Shown here piece after piece: positions 15,386 through 24,597 of a stretch of 64,000 nt of DNA; the first letter of the stretch is position 1; each line of letters starts with the position of its first letter. The notes beneath the pieces are model-generated. The model had not been told where the DNA came from, made no database searches, and worked only from the letters and a program-made list of their open reading frames with translations. The position numbers and the translations under genes were made by a program. This stretch comes from Haloactinopolyspora alba (GTDB lineage: Bacteria > Actinomycetota > Actinomycetes > Jiangellales > Jiangellaceae): the NCBI RefSeq assembly GCF_003014555.1, contig NZ_PYGE01000021.1:1-64000 (forward strand), in the 5' to 3' direction.

Positions 15386-17998
15386 TCAGCCGGCCGGAAC
15401 CCGGATCGGCGCCAGTTCGAACCGGTCGAGCTTCGGCGCGTAGCCCGACCACAGCCCGGTGTCGTTGCTGAACGTGATCGTGTTCGCGCCCTCCTCGAGC
15501 GTCACCGGCACGCCGACAGCCCAGTAGTTGTCCCACGCCCAGGTGTTGCGGAAGTACTTCCGCTGCGGATCGGCGCCGTTCACGCTGATGTCCGCCGGCC
15601 GGGAGATCACGTCGGTGTTGTAGGCGTGGCCGGTGTCGCGCTCGTCGTTGGCATAGTGCACGACGAGCAGGTGCCGGCCCGCCTCGGCGGCCTCCACGTT
15701 CAGGGTGAAGGTGTTCTCCGCCCCCTGGCCGACGCCGCCGACGTGCGCGCCGCCCGAGGCGTGCTCGGCCTCCTCGACGACGGCAGAGCCGGACAGCTCG
15801 TTGCCCGCGTCCTCGGCCTCGACCGTCTGCACCGGGCCGTCCGCGGGCCGCACCGTCAGCGAGTCCACCAAGGCCGGACGGCCGGTCGTGGACGTCACGG
15901 TCACCCGGTTCATGCCCGCCGACAGGAACAGCCGCTCCCGATCACGTGTCCAGCCACGACGCGCCGACGTCGGCTTCGTCCGGGTGCCGTCGACGGCGGC
16001 ACCGTTGAGCGCCAGGCTCGACATGCCCCCGGCACGGCGCAGGTCGAGGTCGTGGTAGCCGTTCTCGGCCGCGTAGACGTCGAACGTCACGGTGTCCTGC
16101 CTGCCCGCGGCGACGTACCCGGCGCCGGACTGCTCGCGCTCGTCGTAGCGGTACCGCACGCCGTCGGCCGTACGCGCCCGCTCGGCCTCGTAGGTGATCG
16201 GCCGCGACGCGTCCGCGGGAACCCGCTCGAGGTCGATCCGGTCGAGGGTCGCCTCGCCGGTGGCGGCGCCCAGCACCGGGTCGGACGCGGCGAGCGTGAT
16301 CCGGTGCTCACCGGCGTCGAGCTCCAGCGCCACGTCCTTGCGGGCGCGGTAGGTCCACGTCATCGTCGCCGGATAGTCGACGAACCGCGGGTTCGCGCCG
16401 TCGACGCGCAGCACCTGCTGGGACACCGTCCCGGTCTGGTTGCCGTACAGGATGCCGAGCCGGTAGCGCCCGTCCTCGGGCACCTCGACGTCGAACGTCA
16501 CCGAGCTGGTGGGCTTGTTCAGCGAGCCGACGTCCTGGGTGCCCGACGCCGCGTGCTCGTTCCAGTCCTCCGCCGTGCCGTGCGTGTAGACGGTGCCGTC
16601 GACGATCTCGGCGTCCTCGGCCTCGTACGACGCGCTCCACGGCTGGTCGGTGTCCGGGTGGCTGCCGGCGCCGCCGGGCGAGAGGACGATCTCGTGCACG
16701 GACATCACGTCCCGGTCGCGCAGCGCAACGGTGATCGTCCCGTCGTCGGACACCTCGACGTCCCGGCTCGACGACGTGGCGGGCGGCGGCGCGTCGGCGT
16801 CCTGCCCGCTCCATGTCGTGGAGCGGACATCGACGCGCACCTGGTCACCGAACAGGGCGGGGTCGACTCCCTCGACGACCACGTCGGCGTCACCGCCACT
16901 GCCCCCGACCAGCACCCGTGCCTGCCGCTTCGCGTCGTCGACGGCGGCGATGCCCTGCAGCGTGTCCAGCTCACTCGGATGCGGCGGTGTCACCCGCACG
17001 GTCTCGCCGCTGAGGTCGGCGTACATCTTCAGGAACCACCACGAGCCGCTCGGCTTGTTCGTCTGCACGGCGTTGCCGGCCAGGTTGCCCGCGGCGGCCC
17101 AGTACGCCTGGCCGCCGGCGTCGACCTTGGTCTCCTCGAACGCCGACATCCACTGGATCATCTGCCCCGGCACGGTGAGGTCGCGGTTGCCGCCCCACTC
17201 GTTGATGTTGATGGGCAGCGGACCGATGCCGAGGTCCTTCTCCAGCTGCCGGTAGTGGGCGTAGTCGCCGCGGTAGGCCGGCAGCGAGTCGGACGGCAGC
17301 GTGTGCCAGGTCATGACGTCCGGGAGGACGTCGTGCTTCTTCGCGTAGGACAGGAAGTCCGGGAGGAACCTGCGGTCGTAGTACGCCTCGTTCGGTCCGG
17401 CGATGCGCGCCCCCGGGTCGAGTTCGCGGATCTTTTCGACGACGGTCTTCCAGTCGGCCAGGAAACGGTCCCGGTTGCGCTCGTACTCGGCCGGGTCGTC
17501 GGTGTTGAGCCCGTACCAGATCCAGTCCGGCTCGTTGAACGGCACGTAGACGTAGTTCTCACGGTGCGGGTCGGCGACCACGTCGGCGACGATCTGCTCG
17601 ACCTTGCCGAGGTAGTCCTGGAAGCCGAAATCGTCGTACGGCCAGGTCGGGTAGATGTCCTGCATGTAGATCATCATGTAGTCGCCGCCGTTGCGGAAGA
17701 ACGAGTCCGCCACGTCCAGCGCGTCGCCGTTCGGGTGCTGCTCCCCTTCCGGCGCCTTCTGCGAGGCCGTCCGGATGCCCAGCGGCTCGAGCAGGTTGTC
17801 GCTGGGCACGCCCTCGTCGCTGAGGCCGTACAGGGTGCCGTGCGCGCCGTGCTTGACCGGGCCGGTGCGTTCGGCGAGGTCGACGACGATTCGCTGCGGG
17901 TCGTCGTCGGCCACCGCCGACGGCGGCCCCGTCGCGGTCAGGCCGGCGGTGATCACCGCCGCACCCGCCGCGAGCGAGGCCAGAGCCGTGCGTTTCAT
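15386..17998 (-). CDS. Secreted clan GH-A glycosidase (GH39-like) with three CBM6/35-like modules
   Basis: The 870-residue product has a signal peptide (MKRTALASLAAGAAV to about residue 29). The TIM-barrel catalytic domain has NEP-type acid/base motif VPFNEPDWIWYG near residue 152 and INEWGG nucleophile motif near residue 265, the pattern of retaining clan-A enzymes. Three beta-sandwich carbohydrate-binding modules begin at about 460 (SYEAEDAEIVDGTVY), 610 (ITYEAERARTADG) and 740 (VEAEDAGNELSGSAVV). The substrate is unknown; neighbours suggest galactose-containing oligo- or polysaccharide. It is the last gene of the LacI cluster, 26 bases beyond the permease stop. Confidence 0.8.
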   Translation of the reverse strand: MKRTALASLAAGAAVITAGLTATGPPSAVADDDPQRIVVDLAERTGPVKHGAHGTLYGLSDEGVPSDNLLEPLGIRTASQKAPEGEQHPNGDALDVADSFFRNGGDYMMIYMQDIYPTWPYDDFGFQDYLGKVEQIVADVVADPHRENYVYVPFNEPDWIWYGLNTDDPAEYERNRDRFLADWKTVVEKIRELDPGARIAGPNEAYYDRRFLPDFLSYAKKHDVLPDVMTWHTLPSDSLPAYRGDYAHYRQLEKDLGIGPLPININEWGGNRDLTVPGQMIQWMSAFEETKVDAGGQAYWAAAGNLAGNAVQTNKPSGSWWFLKMYADLSGETVRVTPPHPSELDTLQGIAAVDDAKRQARVLVGGSGGDADVVVEGVDPALFGDQVRVDVRSTTWSGQDADAPPPATSSSRDVEVSDDGTITVALRDRDVMSVHEIVLSPGGAGSHPDTDQPWSASYEAEDAEIVDGTVYTHGTAEDWNEHAASGTQDVGSLNKPTSSVTFDVEVPEDGRYRLGILYGNQTGTVSQQVLRVDGANPRFVDYPATMTWTYRARKDVALELDAGEHRITLAASDPVLGAATGEATLDRIDLERVPADASRPITYEAERARTADGVRYRYDEREQSGAGYVAAGRQDTVTFDVYAAENGYHDLDLRRAGGMSSLALNGAAVDGTRTKPTSARRGWTRDRERLFLSAGMNRVTVTSTTGRPALVDSLTVRPADGPVQTVEAEDAGNELSGSAVVEEAEHASGGAHVGGVGQGAENTFTLNVEAAEAGRHLLVVHYANDERDTGHAYNTDVISRPADISVNGADPQRKYFRNTWAWDNYWAVGVPVTLEEGANTITFSNDTGLWSGYAPKLDRFELAPIRVPAG

Positions 17999-18023
17999 GG
18001 TGCCTCCTGCGGGTTGTTCGGTC

Positions 18024-18875
18024 TCACTTGACAGCGCCGCTGGTGATGCCCGAGATGATCTTGCGCTGGGCGACGACGAACACGATGAGCAGCGGCAGGC
18101 TCATCAGGACCACGTAGGTGAAGATCAGGTGCCAGTTGTTCAGGTAGAGCCCGGCGCTGGCCACCTGGAACAGGTTCAGCGGCAGCGTGTCCAGCCGCCC
18201 GCCCAGCACGAAGAACGCGTAGAACACGTCGTTCCAGACGTACAGGCAGATCAGGATCGTCGCGGTCGCCAGCACCGGCCGCAGCAGCGGCAGGATGACC
18301 CGCACGAACACGGTCAGCGGCCGGGCACCGTCGACGCGGGCGGCCTCCTCCAGCTCGAGCGGGATGGTGCGGATGAAGCCGGTGACGAAGAAGATCACCG
18401 TGGACATGTAGATGCCCATGTAGACGCCGATCATGCCGATGGCGGTGCCGGCCAGACCGAGCTGTCGCAGCAGCAGCACGACCGTCACGACCGCCGGCGG
18501 CAGCACGATGCCGCTGATCGCGGCCGCGTACAGCACCGCGTAGCGGCGCTTCGAGCGCCGGGCGAGGATCCACGCGCCCATCGAGCCGAGCAGCAGCACG
18601 CCGAGCACCGACGGCACCATGACCAGGACGCTGCCGAAGAACCCCGACGGGATCCGCCCGCGGGTCCAGACCTCGCGGACGTTGTCCAGCAGCTGCCACT
18701 GCGAGGGCAGGTCCAGGTTCGGCGTGAGCGCCTCGCCCTGCGGCTTGCCCGCCGTCACCACGACCAGCCACATCGGCAACCCGACGAGGACGGCCACGAG
18801 TACCAGCGCCACGACCGGCTGCGCCTTCGTCCGTGCGCTGCGCCGGGGACGCCGGCGTAGGACCTCGGTGCTCAC
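18024..18875 (-). CDS. Sugar ABC transporter permease (MalG-like, CUT1)
   Basis: The 283-residue inner-membrane protein has six predicted transmembrane helices and the cytoplasmic EAA loop (LELEEAARVDGARPLTVFVR) that docks to the ATPase. This gene position and orientation match the second permease of CUT1 importers. The GTG start at 18875 overlaps the upstream permease stop as GTGA, implying coupled translation; the longer frame upstream runs inside the other permease. No ATPase gene is present in the cluster. Confidence 0.92.
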   Translation of the reverse strand: MSTEVLRRRPRRSARTKAQPVVALVLVAVLVGLPMWLVVVTAGKPQGEALTPNLDLPSQWQLLDNVREVWTRGRIPSGFFGSVLVMVPSVLGVLLLGSMGAWILARRSKRRYAVLYAAAISGIVLPPAVVTVVLLLRQLGLAGTAIGMIGVYMGIYMSTVIFFVTGFIRTIPLELEEAARVDGARPLTVFVRVILPLLRPVLATATILICLYVWNDVFYAFFVLGGRLDTLPLNLFQVASAGLYLNNWHLIFTYVVLMSLPLLIVFVVAQRKIISGITSGAVK

Positions 18876-19852
18876 AGGATCTCCTCCCGCCTGCGCAGGA
18901 TCTTGATGACCGGGAAGGCGAACAGGGCGACCATCAGGAACAGCACCAGGCTCATCGTGGTGGCCTGCGCGAACAGTCCCTGCCCGAAGGTGCGGTAGAT
19001 GAAGATGTTGAGGATCTCCGTCGTCCGGGCCGGACCGCCCTCGGTGGTCGCCTGGACGACGTCGAACCCGTTCATCGAGCCGAGCAACGCCGTCGCGACA
19101 CTGAACGTGACGGCCGGCGCCAGCAGCGGGAACCGGATCGCCCAGAAGGCCTTCCACGGTGAGGCGCCGTCGATCCGCGCCGCCTCGAGGACGTCGCCGG
19201 GCATCGTCTTCAGCCCGGCCATGTAGATCAGCATCGACAGCCCCATCCACTTCCATGCGTGGATCAGCGCGACCACCACGATCGTCCAGGTCGTGCTGCC
19301 CAGCCAGGCCGTGGTGACCTCGTGGCCGACCAGCGCGCCGATGAGGGCGTTCAGCGCCCCCTCCGGCTTCAGGAACGCCTGGAAGATGTAACCGACCGCC
19401 AGCGCGGACATCAGCACCGGGATGAAGAACGCCGCTCGCGCGAACCTGTTCAGCCGGGTGTCACGCTCCAGCAGCACCGCGAGGATCAGCCCGAACACGT
19501 TCTGGAAGATCGCGACCAGCACCGCGTACACCACGGTGATCCGCAACGAGGCGAACAGCGTCCCGCTGTCGGCCAGCTCGACGAAGTTGTCGAACCCGAC
19601 CGGGTTGATCTCACTCTTGAAGCTGGACCAGTCGGTGAAGGCGTAGACGAAGTTGAAGACCGTCGGGACGAAGAAGAACACGACCATCACGACGAGCGCC
19701 GGAGCGAGGAACCAGCCCGGATGGGCCGCCCGCTCGCGCCGCTCGGCCGACGTCGTTCTCGACACCTTCCCGCCGGACCCGCCGGGCGGCAACCCGTCGG
19801 GCGCCGGCTGTCCCGGTGCCGCTCCGGCCACGGTCTCGTGCTCGGTCGCCAC
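18872..19852 (-). CDS. Sugar ABC transporter permease (MalF-like, CUT1)
   Basis: The 326-residue protein has a disordered Gly/Pro-rich N-terminus, a first helix at about residues 47-70 (PGWFLAPALVVMVVFFFVPT), five more helices and the EAA motif DVLEAARIDGASPWKAFWAI. It forms the channel with the downstream permease. It follows the binding-protein gene by 56 bases. ATP hydrolysis is probably supplied by a multitask ATPase encoded elsewhere, as for MsiK in streptomycetes (inference). Confidence 0.92.
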   Translation of the reverse strand: MATEHETVAGAAPGQPAPDGLPPGGSGGKVSRTTSAERRERAAHPGWFLAPALVVMVVFFFVPTVFNFVYAFTDWSSFKSEINPVGFDNFVELADSGTLFASLRITVVYAVLVAIFQNVFGLILAVLLERDTRLNRFARAAFFIPVLMSALAVGYIFQAFLKPEGALNALIGALVGHEVTTAWLGSTTWTIVVVALIHAWKWMGLSMLIYMAGLKTMPGDVLEAARIDGASPWKAFWAIRFPLLAPAVTFSVATALLGSMNGFDVVQATTEGGPARTTEILNIFIYRTFGQGLFAQATTMSLVLFLMVALFAFPVIKILRRREEIL

Positions 19853-19908
19853 CGTGCTCTCCTTCCTTCCGGCGGCGTCGGCCGGGGCGAACGCCCCGGC
19901 CGACCTGG

Positions 19909-21234
19909 TCAGAACCCTTCGACACCCGCCGCGGACGCGAGCTGCTCGAACTGGTCCTGGGTCGCCGCCGCGACCTCCTTGGGCGTCATCTCCCCGGCGA
20001 CCATGTCGGCGAGGTTGAGGTAGAGGTCGGGGTTGGCGGCCGCCAGTGCCTGCATCGACCCGACCGAGTCGCCCAGCGACGCGTGCGCGTCGAGAAGCGC
20101 CTGCGGGACGGAGTCCGGCGTCGGCACGTCCGGCTTCAGCGAGATCGTCCCCTGGCCGGCGACGAAGTCCTCGTATCCGGGCCCCATCCAGAACGCGAGC
20201 AGCTGACGAGCGGCGGCTTCCTTCTGCTCGTCCCCGCTGCGGAACGCGACCAGCGCGTTGCTCTGGTCCGGGATGTAGGTGCCGACGTTGCCCGACGGCG
20301 AGATCGGGAAGAACCCGATCTTCTCGTTCAGCGTCGCCGTGTCGGCCTTGGCCTGCAGCTGCCCGAAGAACGAGTTGACCTGCAGCGCCATCGCCGCTTC
20401 ACCAGCGAGCAGTGCGTCGCCCTGCTCCTCGAACGTCGCGGTGGCCAGGTCGTCGTTGAACAGGCCCTCCTCGACCAGATCGCGGTAGCGGGTGATCGCG
20501 TCGAGCACGACCGGGCTCTCGAAGCTCTTCTCGCCGGAGTTGACGTCGTCCCAGAAACCGTTGGCGGCGGCCCCGGCGAGCTGGACCTGGACCCACCACT
20601 GGGTGGCCCACCGGTCGCCGGCCATTCCGTAGAACGGCGTCACGCCGGCGCTGTCGAGCTTCCGCGCCAGGTCGACCATCTCGTCGAAGCTGCCCGGCGG
20701 CTCGGTGATGCCGTGCTGGGCGAAGACGTCCTTGTTGTAGTACACGCCCTCGACGGACGGGCTGGAGATGAGCGCCGCGTACCGGGTGTCGTCGAGCAGC
20801 CCGGTCATGTCCTGCAGCTCGGGTTGCAGCTCCTCGATCCACGGCGCGCCGTCAAGCGGCTGCAGGTTGGTGTCGGCGTTCAGGGCGGTCAGCATGGACG
20901 CCGTCGGCTGCCAGAACGCCAGGTCGGGCTTGTCGCCGGTCGCCACGCGGGTCTGCACGCTCTGCTCGTACGGGTCCGGGATGGTGACGATCTCGACCTT
21001 CGCGCCGGTCGCCTTCTCGAACGCGGCCGTCACCTGTTCGGGGATGGTGGTGCTGTTCTGTGCCGCCCAGAGTGTCAGCGTGACGCCGTCGAGGTCGGCC
21101 GTGGGCTCCGGCCACTCGACGGCACCCCCGCCGGCCGAACCACCGCCTTCGGCCTCCGCCGCCGGGTCGCTGCACGCCGTCGCCATGAGCGCGACGCTCG
21201 CGAGCGCCGCGATGCTCGTCAGGGATCTGTTCAT
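19909..21234 (-). CDS. Extracellular sugar-binding lipoprotein of an ABC importer
   Basis: The 441-residue family-1 solute-binding protein has a lipobox (ALMATACSDP) that would be cleaved and lipidated on Cys21. A Gly-rich linker follows, then a two-lobe fold: VTLTLWAAQNSTTIPEQV, TGAKVEIVTIPDPYEQ, SVEGVYYNKDVFAQHG and GEAAMALQVNSFFG. It would capture an oligosaccharide or glycoside. GGAGGAGA precedes the ATG at 21234. It sits between the alpha-galactosidase and the permeases, so an alpha-galactoside ligand is plausible but unproven. Confidence 0.92.
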   Translation of the reverse strand: MNRSLTSIAALASVALMATACSDPAAEAEGGGSAGGGAVEWPEPTADLDGVTLTLWAAQNSTTIPEQVTAAFEKATGAKVEIVTIPDPYEQSVQTRVATGDKPDLAFWQPTASMLTALNADTNLQPLDGAPWIEELQPELQDMTGLLDDTRYAALISSPSVEGVYYNKDVFAQHGITEPPGSFDEMVDLARKLDSAGVTPFYGMAGDRWATQWWVQVQLAGAAANGFWDDVNSGEKSFESPVVLDAITRYRDLVEEGLFNDDLATATFEEQGDALLAGEAAMALQVNSFFGQLQAKADTATLNEKIGFFPISPSGNVGTYIPDQSNALVAFRSGDEQKEAAARQLLAFWMGPGYEDFVAGQGTISLKPDVPTPDSVPQALLDAHASLGDSVGSMQALAAANPDLYLNLADMVAGEMTPKEVAAATQDQFEQLASAAGVEGF

Positions 21235-21284
21235 CGAGTCTCTCCTCCAGCCCTTCTCGTCTCCGTGTCGCCGGTTCGGGTCTG

Positions 21285-23423
21285 TCACGTTGTCGGTCGG
21301 ATCCGCACGATCCGGGCCGCGGGTGGATCCGCGGCACCGGTCAGGCGCAGCAGTGCGTCGTCGCGGTCCCAGGTGTGCTCCCACGCCGGCAACCGGTCCG
21401 GATAGATCACGTCGACGTCGACGTCGGTCCCGCGCAGATGAGCGATCGGCAGCTGCACCGTCGCCTCGGCATGCGGACGGCGCCACACGCCAAGGTAGGT
21501 GACGTCGCCGGAGCGCAGCCCTAGCGATATCCACCGGTCGTTCCACCCGGGCAGTTCGAGCGGCCAGAACGGGACCGCCCGCGCCAGATCGGCGCGGATC
21601 TCGCGGTGCACCTCGACGCCGCGCCGGACCAGCTCGAGCTGGCCGGTGTCCATCCGGTCCAGGTGACCGGACAGGTACAGCCGCCCGAGCATGCCGGTGC
21701 ACATCGTGAACGCGATCTCCTCGTCGCTCATCTCCGGTTGCGGGTAGGCCCAGCTCGCCGACTGCTCCGGGAGCACGGACATCGGCGCGGAAGCCGCGAT
21801 CGGCGGGTAGAGCAGCGGGTTCTGCTGGTCGCTGGTCGACTGCAGCTGCAACCGGGCGAGCATGGCGTAGTCCATGCGCATCGCCCCGGAGCCGCAGTTC
21901 TCCAGAACGAGGCCCGGGTGGCGGTCCAGGACGCCTTCGAGCCAGCGCAGGTGCGCACGGTTGTGCTCCATCAGCCCGGCGCCGGCCGAGCCGTCCTTCG
22001 CGTCCGTGCCCGCGCCCGGGTTGATGTTGTAGTCGAGCTTGAAGTACCGGATGCCGAACTCGCCGACGAGCCGGTCCACGGTGGCGTCGAGGTGCGCGAC
22101 GGCCGCCGGGTGGCGCAGATCCAGGTGGTAGCGGCCGTTCTCGATCTGGCGCCGGCCGTCGCGCTGGAAGAACGCGTCGTCGGGCAGCTCGTCGGCCAGC
22201 CGGCTGCGCACGCCCACCACCTCGGGCTCGAGCCACAGTCCGGGCGACATGCCGGCCGAACGGATCCGCTCGACGACCTCGCCCAGTCCCGCGCAGAAAC
22301 GCGTGGTCGACGGCTCCCACGCACCGACGCTGTCCCACCAGTCGCCGTCGTCGTCGTACCAGCCGGCGTCGATGCAGAAGTACTCGGCTCCGGCGCTCGC
22401 GGCCGCGTCGATCAGCGGCAGCAGCTTCTGCGTCGTCGGGTCACCCATCAGCGTGTTCATGTAGTCGTTGAAGACCACCGGCAGCGCGACGTGGTCGTCG
22501 TCCGGGCGCACGATGCACCGCCGGTACGCGGTGAGCGCCGCGAGGGCCGACTCGGCGCCGTCGTCACCGACGGCGATGCCGACCGGCACGCTCACGAACT
22601 CGTCGCCGGGATCCAGGGCGTGACGCCACTGATGGTCCGCGTCGCGGGGACCGGAGAGGGCGACGTAGACGCCGTCGAGGCCCTCGCCGACCTCCCAGCG
22701 CCACGCGCCGTTGTGCTCGATCTGCCACGCCCACGCCCGGCCGGCGGACCGGTCGTGCAGCACACCGGTCGGCAGGTACTCCCCGCTCGACCACGACCCG
22801 TGGCTGGTGACGACCATCGCCCCGCGCGGATTCTGCCGATGCGTGCCGAGGTCGATGTCGGGCACGCCCGCGTCCCGCAGCGCACGGCGCTGCCAGCGGC
22901 CCTCGGCCAGCCAGTCGCTCTCGGCCCAGGACACGTCGACGTCGTCGGCCGAGGCCCCGGCCGCGAACGCGCCGGTCACCAGCGAGCTCACGGCGTGCAG
23001 CACGACCGGCCCGGACCCGCCCGCGGACACGCGGGTCCACGCCTGCACGGCCGGCACACCGTCCACCGACCGGAACCACACCTCGACACCGATGCCGGTC
23101 TCCGGGTCGGTGAGCTCGACGACGAGACGGCGCCACCCGTCCGCCTCGTCCGCACGGGACCCGGAGAACCGCAGCCGGGCTCCCACGATCGTCTCGATCG
23201 AGCGCGCGCCGGACCATGCGTGCCCGTCCCCCGCCAGCAGGACCTCGGCGAGCGGCTGGGCGGTCTCCGCTTCCGCGCTCCCGCCGGCCGGGCCGTCGTG
23301 CTCCGTCACGTCGGCGGGGTCGAGCCGGACCAGACGGGCCGGACCGTCCGGCTCGGCGACCACCACGAGCGTCAACGCGGAATGTCCCCAGACGACTCGG
23401 TGCGGGTGCGGGCTCATCGGCAT
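21285..23423 (-). CDS. GH36 alpha-galactosidase, cytoplasmic
   Basis: The 712-residue protein has an N-terminal beta-sandwich and a TIM barrel with GH36 motifs: PVVFNDYMNTLMGDPTTQK, EYFCIDAGWY, GLWLEPEVVG, YFKLDYN (nucleophile Asp464), ENCGSGAMRMDYAM and QSTSDQQNP (acid/base Asp near 532). No signal peptide is present, so it cleaves terminal alpha-galactose from imported sugars. It is the first gene downstream of the LacI operator-promoter and lies upstream of the importer genes, 50 bases from the binding-protein gene. Confidence 0.93.
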   Translation of the reverse strand: MPMSPHPHRVVWGHSALTLVVVAEPDGPARLVRLDPADVTEHDGPAGGSAEAETAQPLAEVLLAGDGHAWSGARSIETIVGARLRFSGSRADEADGWRRLVVELTDPETGIGVEVWFRSVDGVPAVQAWTRVSAGGSGPVVLHAVSSLVTGAFAAGASADDVDVSWAESDWLAEGRWQRRALRDAGVPDIDLGTHRQNPRGAMVVTSHGSWSSGEYLPTGVLHDRSAGRAWAWQIEHNGAWRWEVGEGLDGVYVALSGPRDADHQWRHALDPGDEFVSVPVGIAVGDDGAESALAALTAYRRCIVRPDDDHVALPVVFNDYMNTLMGDPTTQKLLPLIDAAASAGAEYFCIDAGWYDDDGDWWDSVGAWEPSTTRFCAGLGEVVERIRSAGMSPGLWLEPEVVGVRSRLADELPDDAFFQRDGRRQIENGRYHLDLRHPAAVAHLDATVDRLVGEFGIRYFKLDYNINPGAGTDAKDGSAGAGLMEHNRAHLRWLEGVLDRHPGLVLENCGSGAMRMDYAMLARLQLQSTSDQQNPLLYPPIAASAPMSVLPEQSASWAYPQPEMSDEEIAFTMCTGMLGRLYLSGHLDRMDTGQLELVRRGVEVHREIRADLARAVPFWPLELPGWNDRWISLGLRSGDVTYLGVWRRPHAEATVQLPIAHLRGTDVDVDVIYPDRLPAWEHTWDRDDALLRLTGAADPPAARIVRIRPTT

Positions 23424-23439
23424 CGTGCCTCTCGCTCGT

Positions 23440-23499
23440 TGTTAACGCTCACAGTCGTTGATGTGACGACGATGATAACGTTTTCAGACGAGCCGTCAA
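23440..23499 (-). promoter_or_regulatory. Sigma-70-type promoter overlapped by LacI-type operators, driving the galactoside cluster
   Basis: On the minus strand TTGACG (23499-23494), a 16-base spacer and TATCAT (23477-23472) form a good promoter. TGATAACGTTTTCA at 23473-23486 is a 14-bp near-palindrome centred on AACGTT that covers the -10 and the end of the spacer. A second related half-conserved site, TGTTAACGCTCACA, lies at 23440-23453 downstream. Central CG palindromes are typical of LacI-family operators. Confidence 0.65.
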
Positions 23500-23545
23500 T
23501 GGGCCCCGACCACGAATCACGATGAACGGGCCCCGACGGGGCAGG

Positions 23546-24565
23546 TCAGCGGCTCGGAGACGAAGGCACCGGACCGGCGCTCTCGCGCAGCACCAACCGC
23601 GGCGTGACCGACGACGACCTCACACCGTCGCCGTCCAGGGCGCCGCCGAGCAGCTCGAAGGAGCGCCGGCCGAGATCGGCGAAGTCCTGCCGGACCGTCG
23701 TCAGCGGTGGTGTCCAGTACCGGCTCAGCGGATGGTCGTCGAACCCGACGACGCTGATCTCGTCGGGCACCCGCCGGCCGCACTCCTGCAGTGCCCGGAT
23801 GAACGCCATGGCCAGCTCGTCGTTACCGCACAGCGCCGCGGTGACGTCGGAGCGTTCGGCGACGCCGCGGCCGAACTCGTAGGCGCGCTGTGGATCCCAG
23901 CCGGCGTCGTAGATCGGCGGCGGCTCGACGCCGGCGTGCTCCAGCGCCTTACGCCAGCCCGCCGCCCGCCCGGCCCGCCGCCCGGACGTGGGGACGGCGA
24001 CATAGTGCACGGTGCTGTGTCCCAGGCCGAGCAGGTACTCGGTGGCGTGCTTCGCCGCCGCGGTGTCGTCGAGGACCGCGTGCGGCCGGGCGTCACTCTT
24101 GCCGCCGGCGACCGCGACGACCGGGAGATCCGTGGGCAGTGCGCGCAACGCGGCCGCGCCGGCCGGGTCGAACTTCAGCACGACCGCGCCGGACACCGGG
24201 TGGCTCAGGGCGAGGTCGACGGCCGCCGACACCGCCTCCGGCTCGTCCGACTCGATCACCGTGATCATCACGATGAACCCGGCCGCCCGCGCGGACTCCT
24301 CGATGCCCTGCAGCGTCGTCGCGTACCCGTACCGCGTCGTGTTGCTGGCGATCACCGCGATGGCCGACTGCCGACCCGTGACCAGCGCACGCGCCGCACC
24401 GTTCGGCCGGTATCCGAGCTCGCGGATGGCCGAGTGCACGCGTTCCTTGCGCTCGGCGCTGACCGGAACCGAGCCCGTGATGACGCGCGACACGGTGGGC
24501 ACGGACACGCCCGCGAGCCGGGCGACGTCCGTGATTGCCGGAGCGCGAGTCGATGACCTGGCCAT
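23546..24565 (-). CDS. LacI-family transcriptional repressor
   Basis: The 339-residue protein has the LacI HTH (ITDVARLAGVSVPTVSRVIT) with hinge helix (NGAARALVTGRQ) and a periplasmic-binding-like effector domain ending RLVLRES. It lies immediately upstream of the alpha-galactosidase gene on the same strand, with a CG-centred palindrome in the 122-bp gap. It most likely represses the cluster until a galactoside inducer binds. Only 32 bases separate it from the upstream phytanoyl dioxygenase stop, so it may be co-transcribed with that gene. Confidence 0.92.
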   Translation of the reverse strand: MARSSTRAPAITDVARLAGVSVPTVSRVITGSVPVSAERKERVHSAIRELGYRPNGAARALVTGRQSAIAVIASNTTRYGYATTLQGIEESARAAGFIVMITVIESDEPEAVSAAVDLALSHPVSGAVVLKFDPAGAAALRALPTDLPVVAVAGGKSDARPHAVLDDTAAAKHATEYLLGLGHSTVHYVAVPTSGRRAGRAAGWRKALEHAGVEPPPIYDAGWDPQRAYEFGRGVAERSDVTAALCGNDELAMAFIRALQECGRRVPDEISVVGFDDHPLSRYWTPPLTTVRQDFADLGRRSFELLGGALDGDGVRSSSVTPRLVLRESAGPVPSSPSR

Positions 24566-24597
24566 ATGCGGTCCAGGTTACCGTGCGCTGGTCGACA

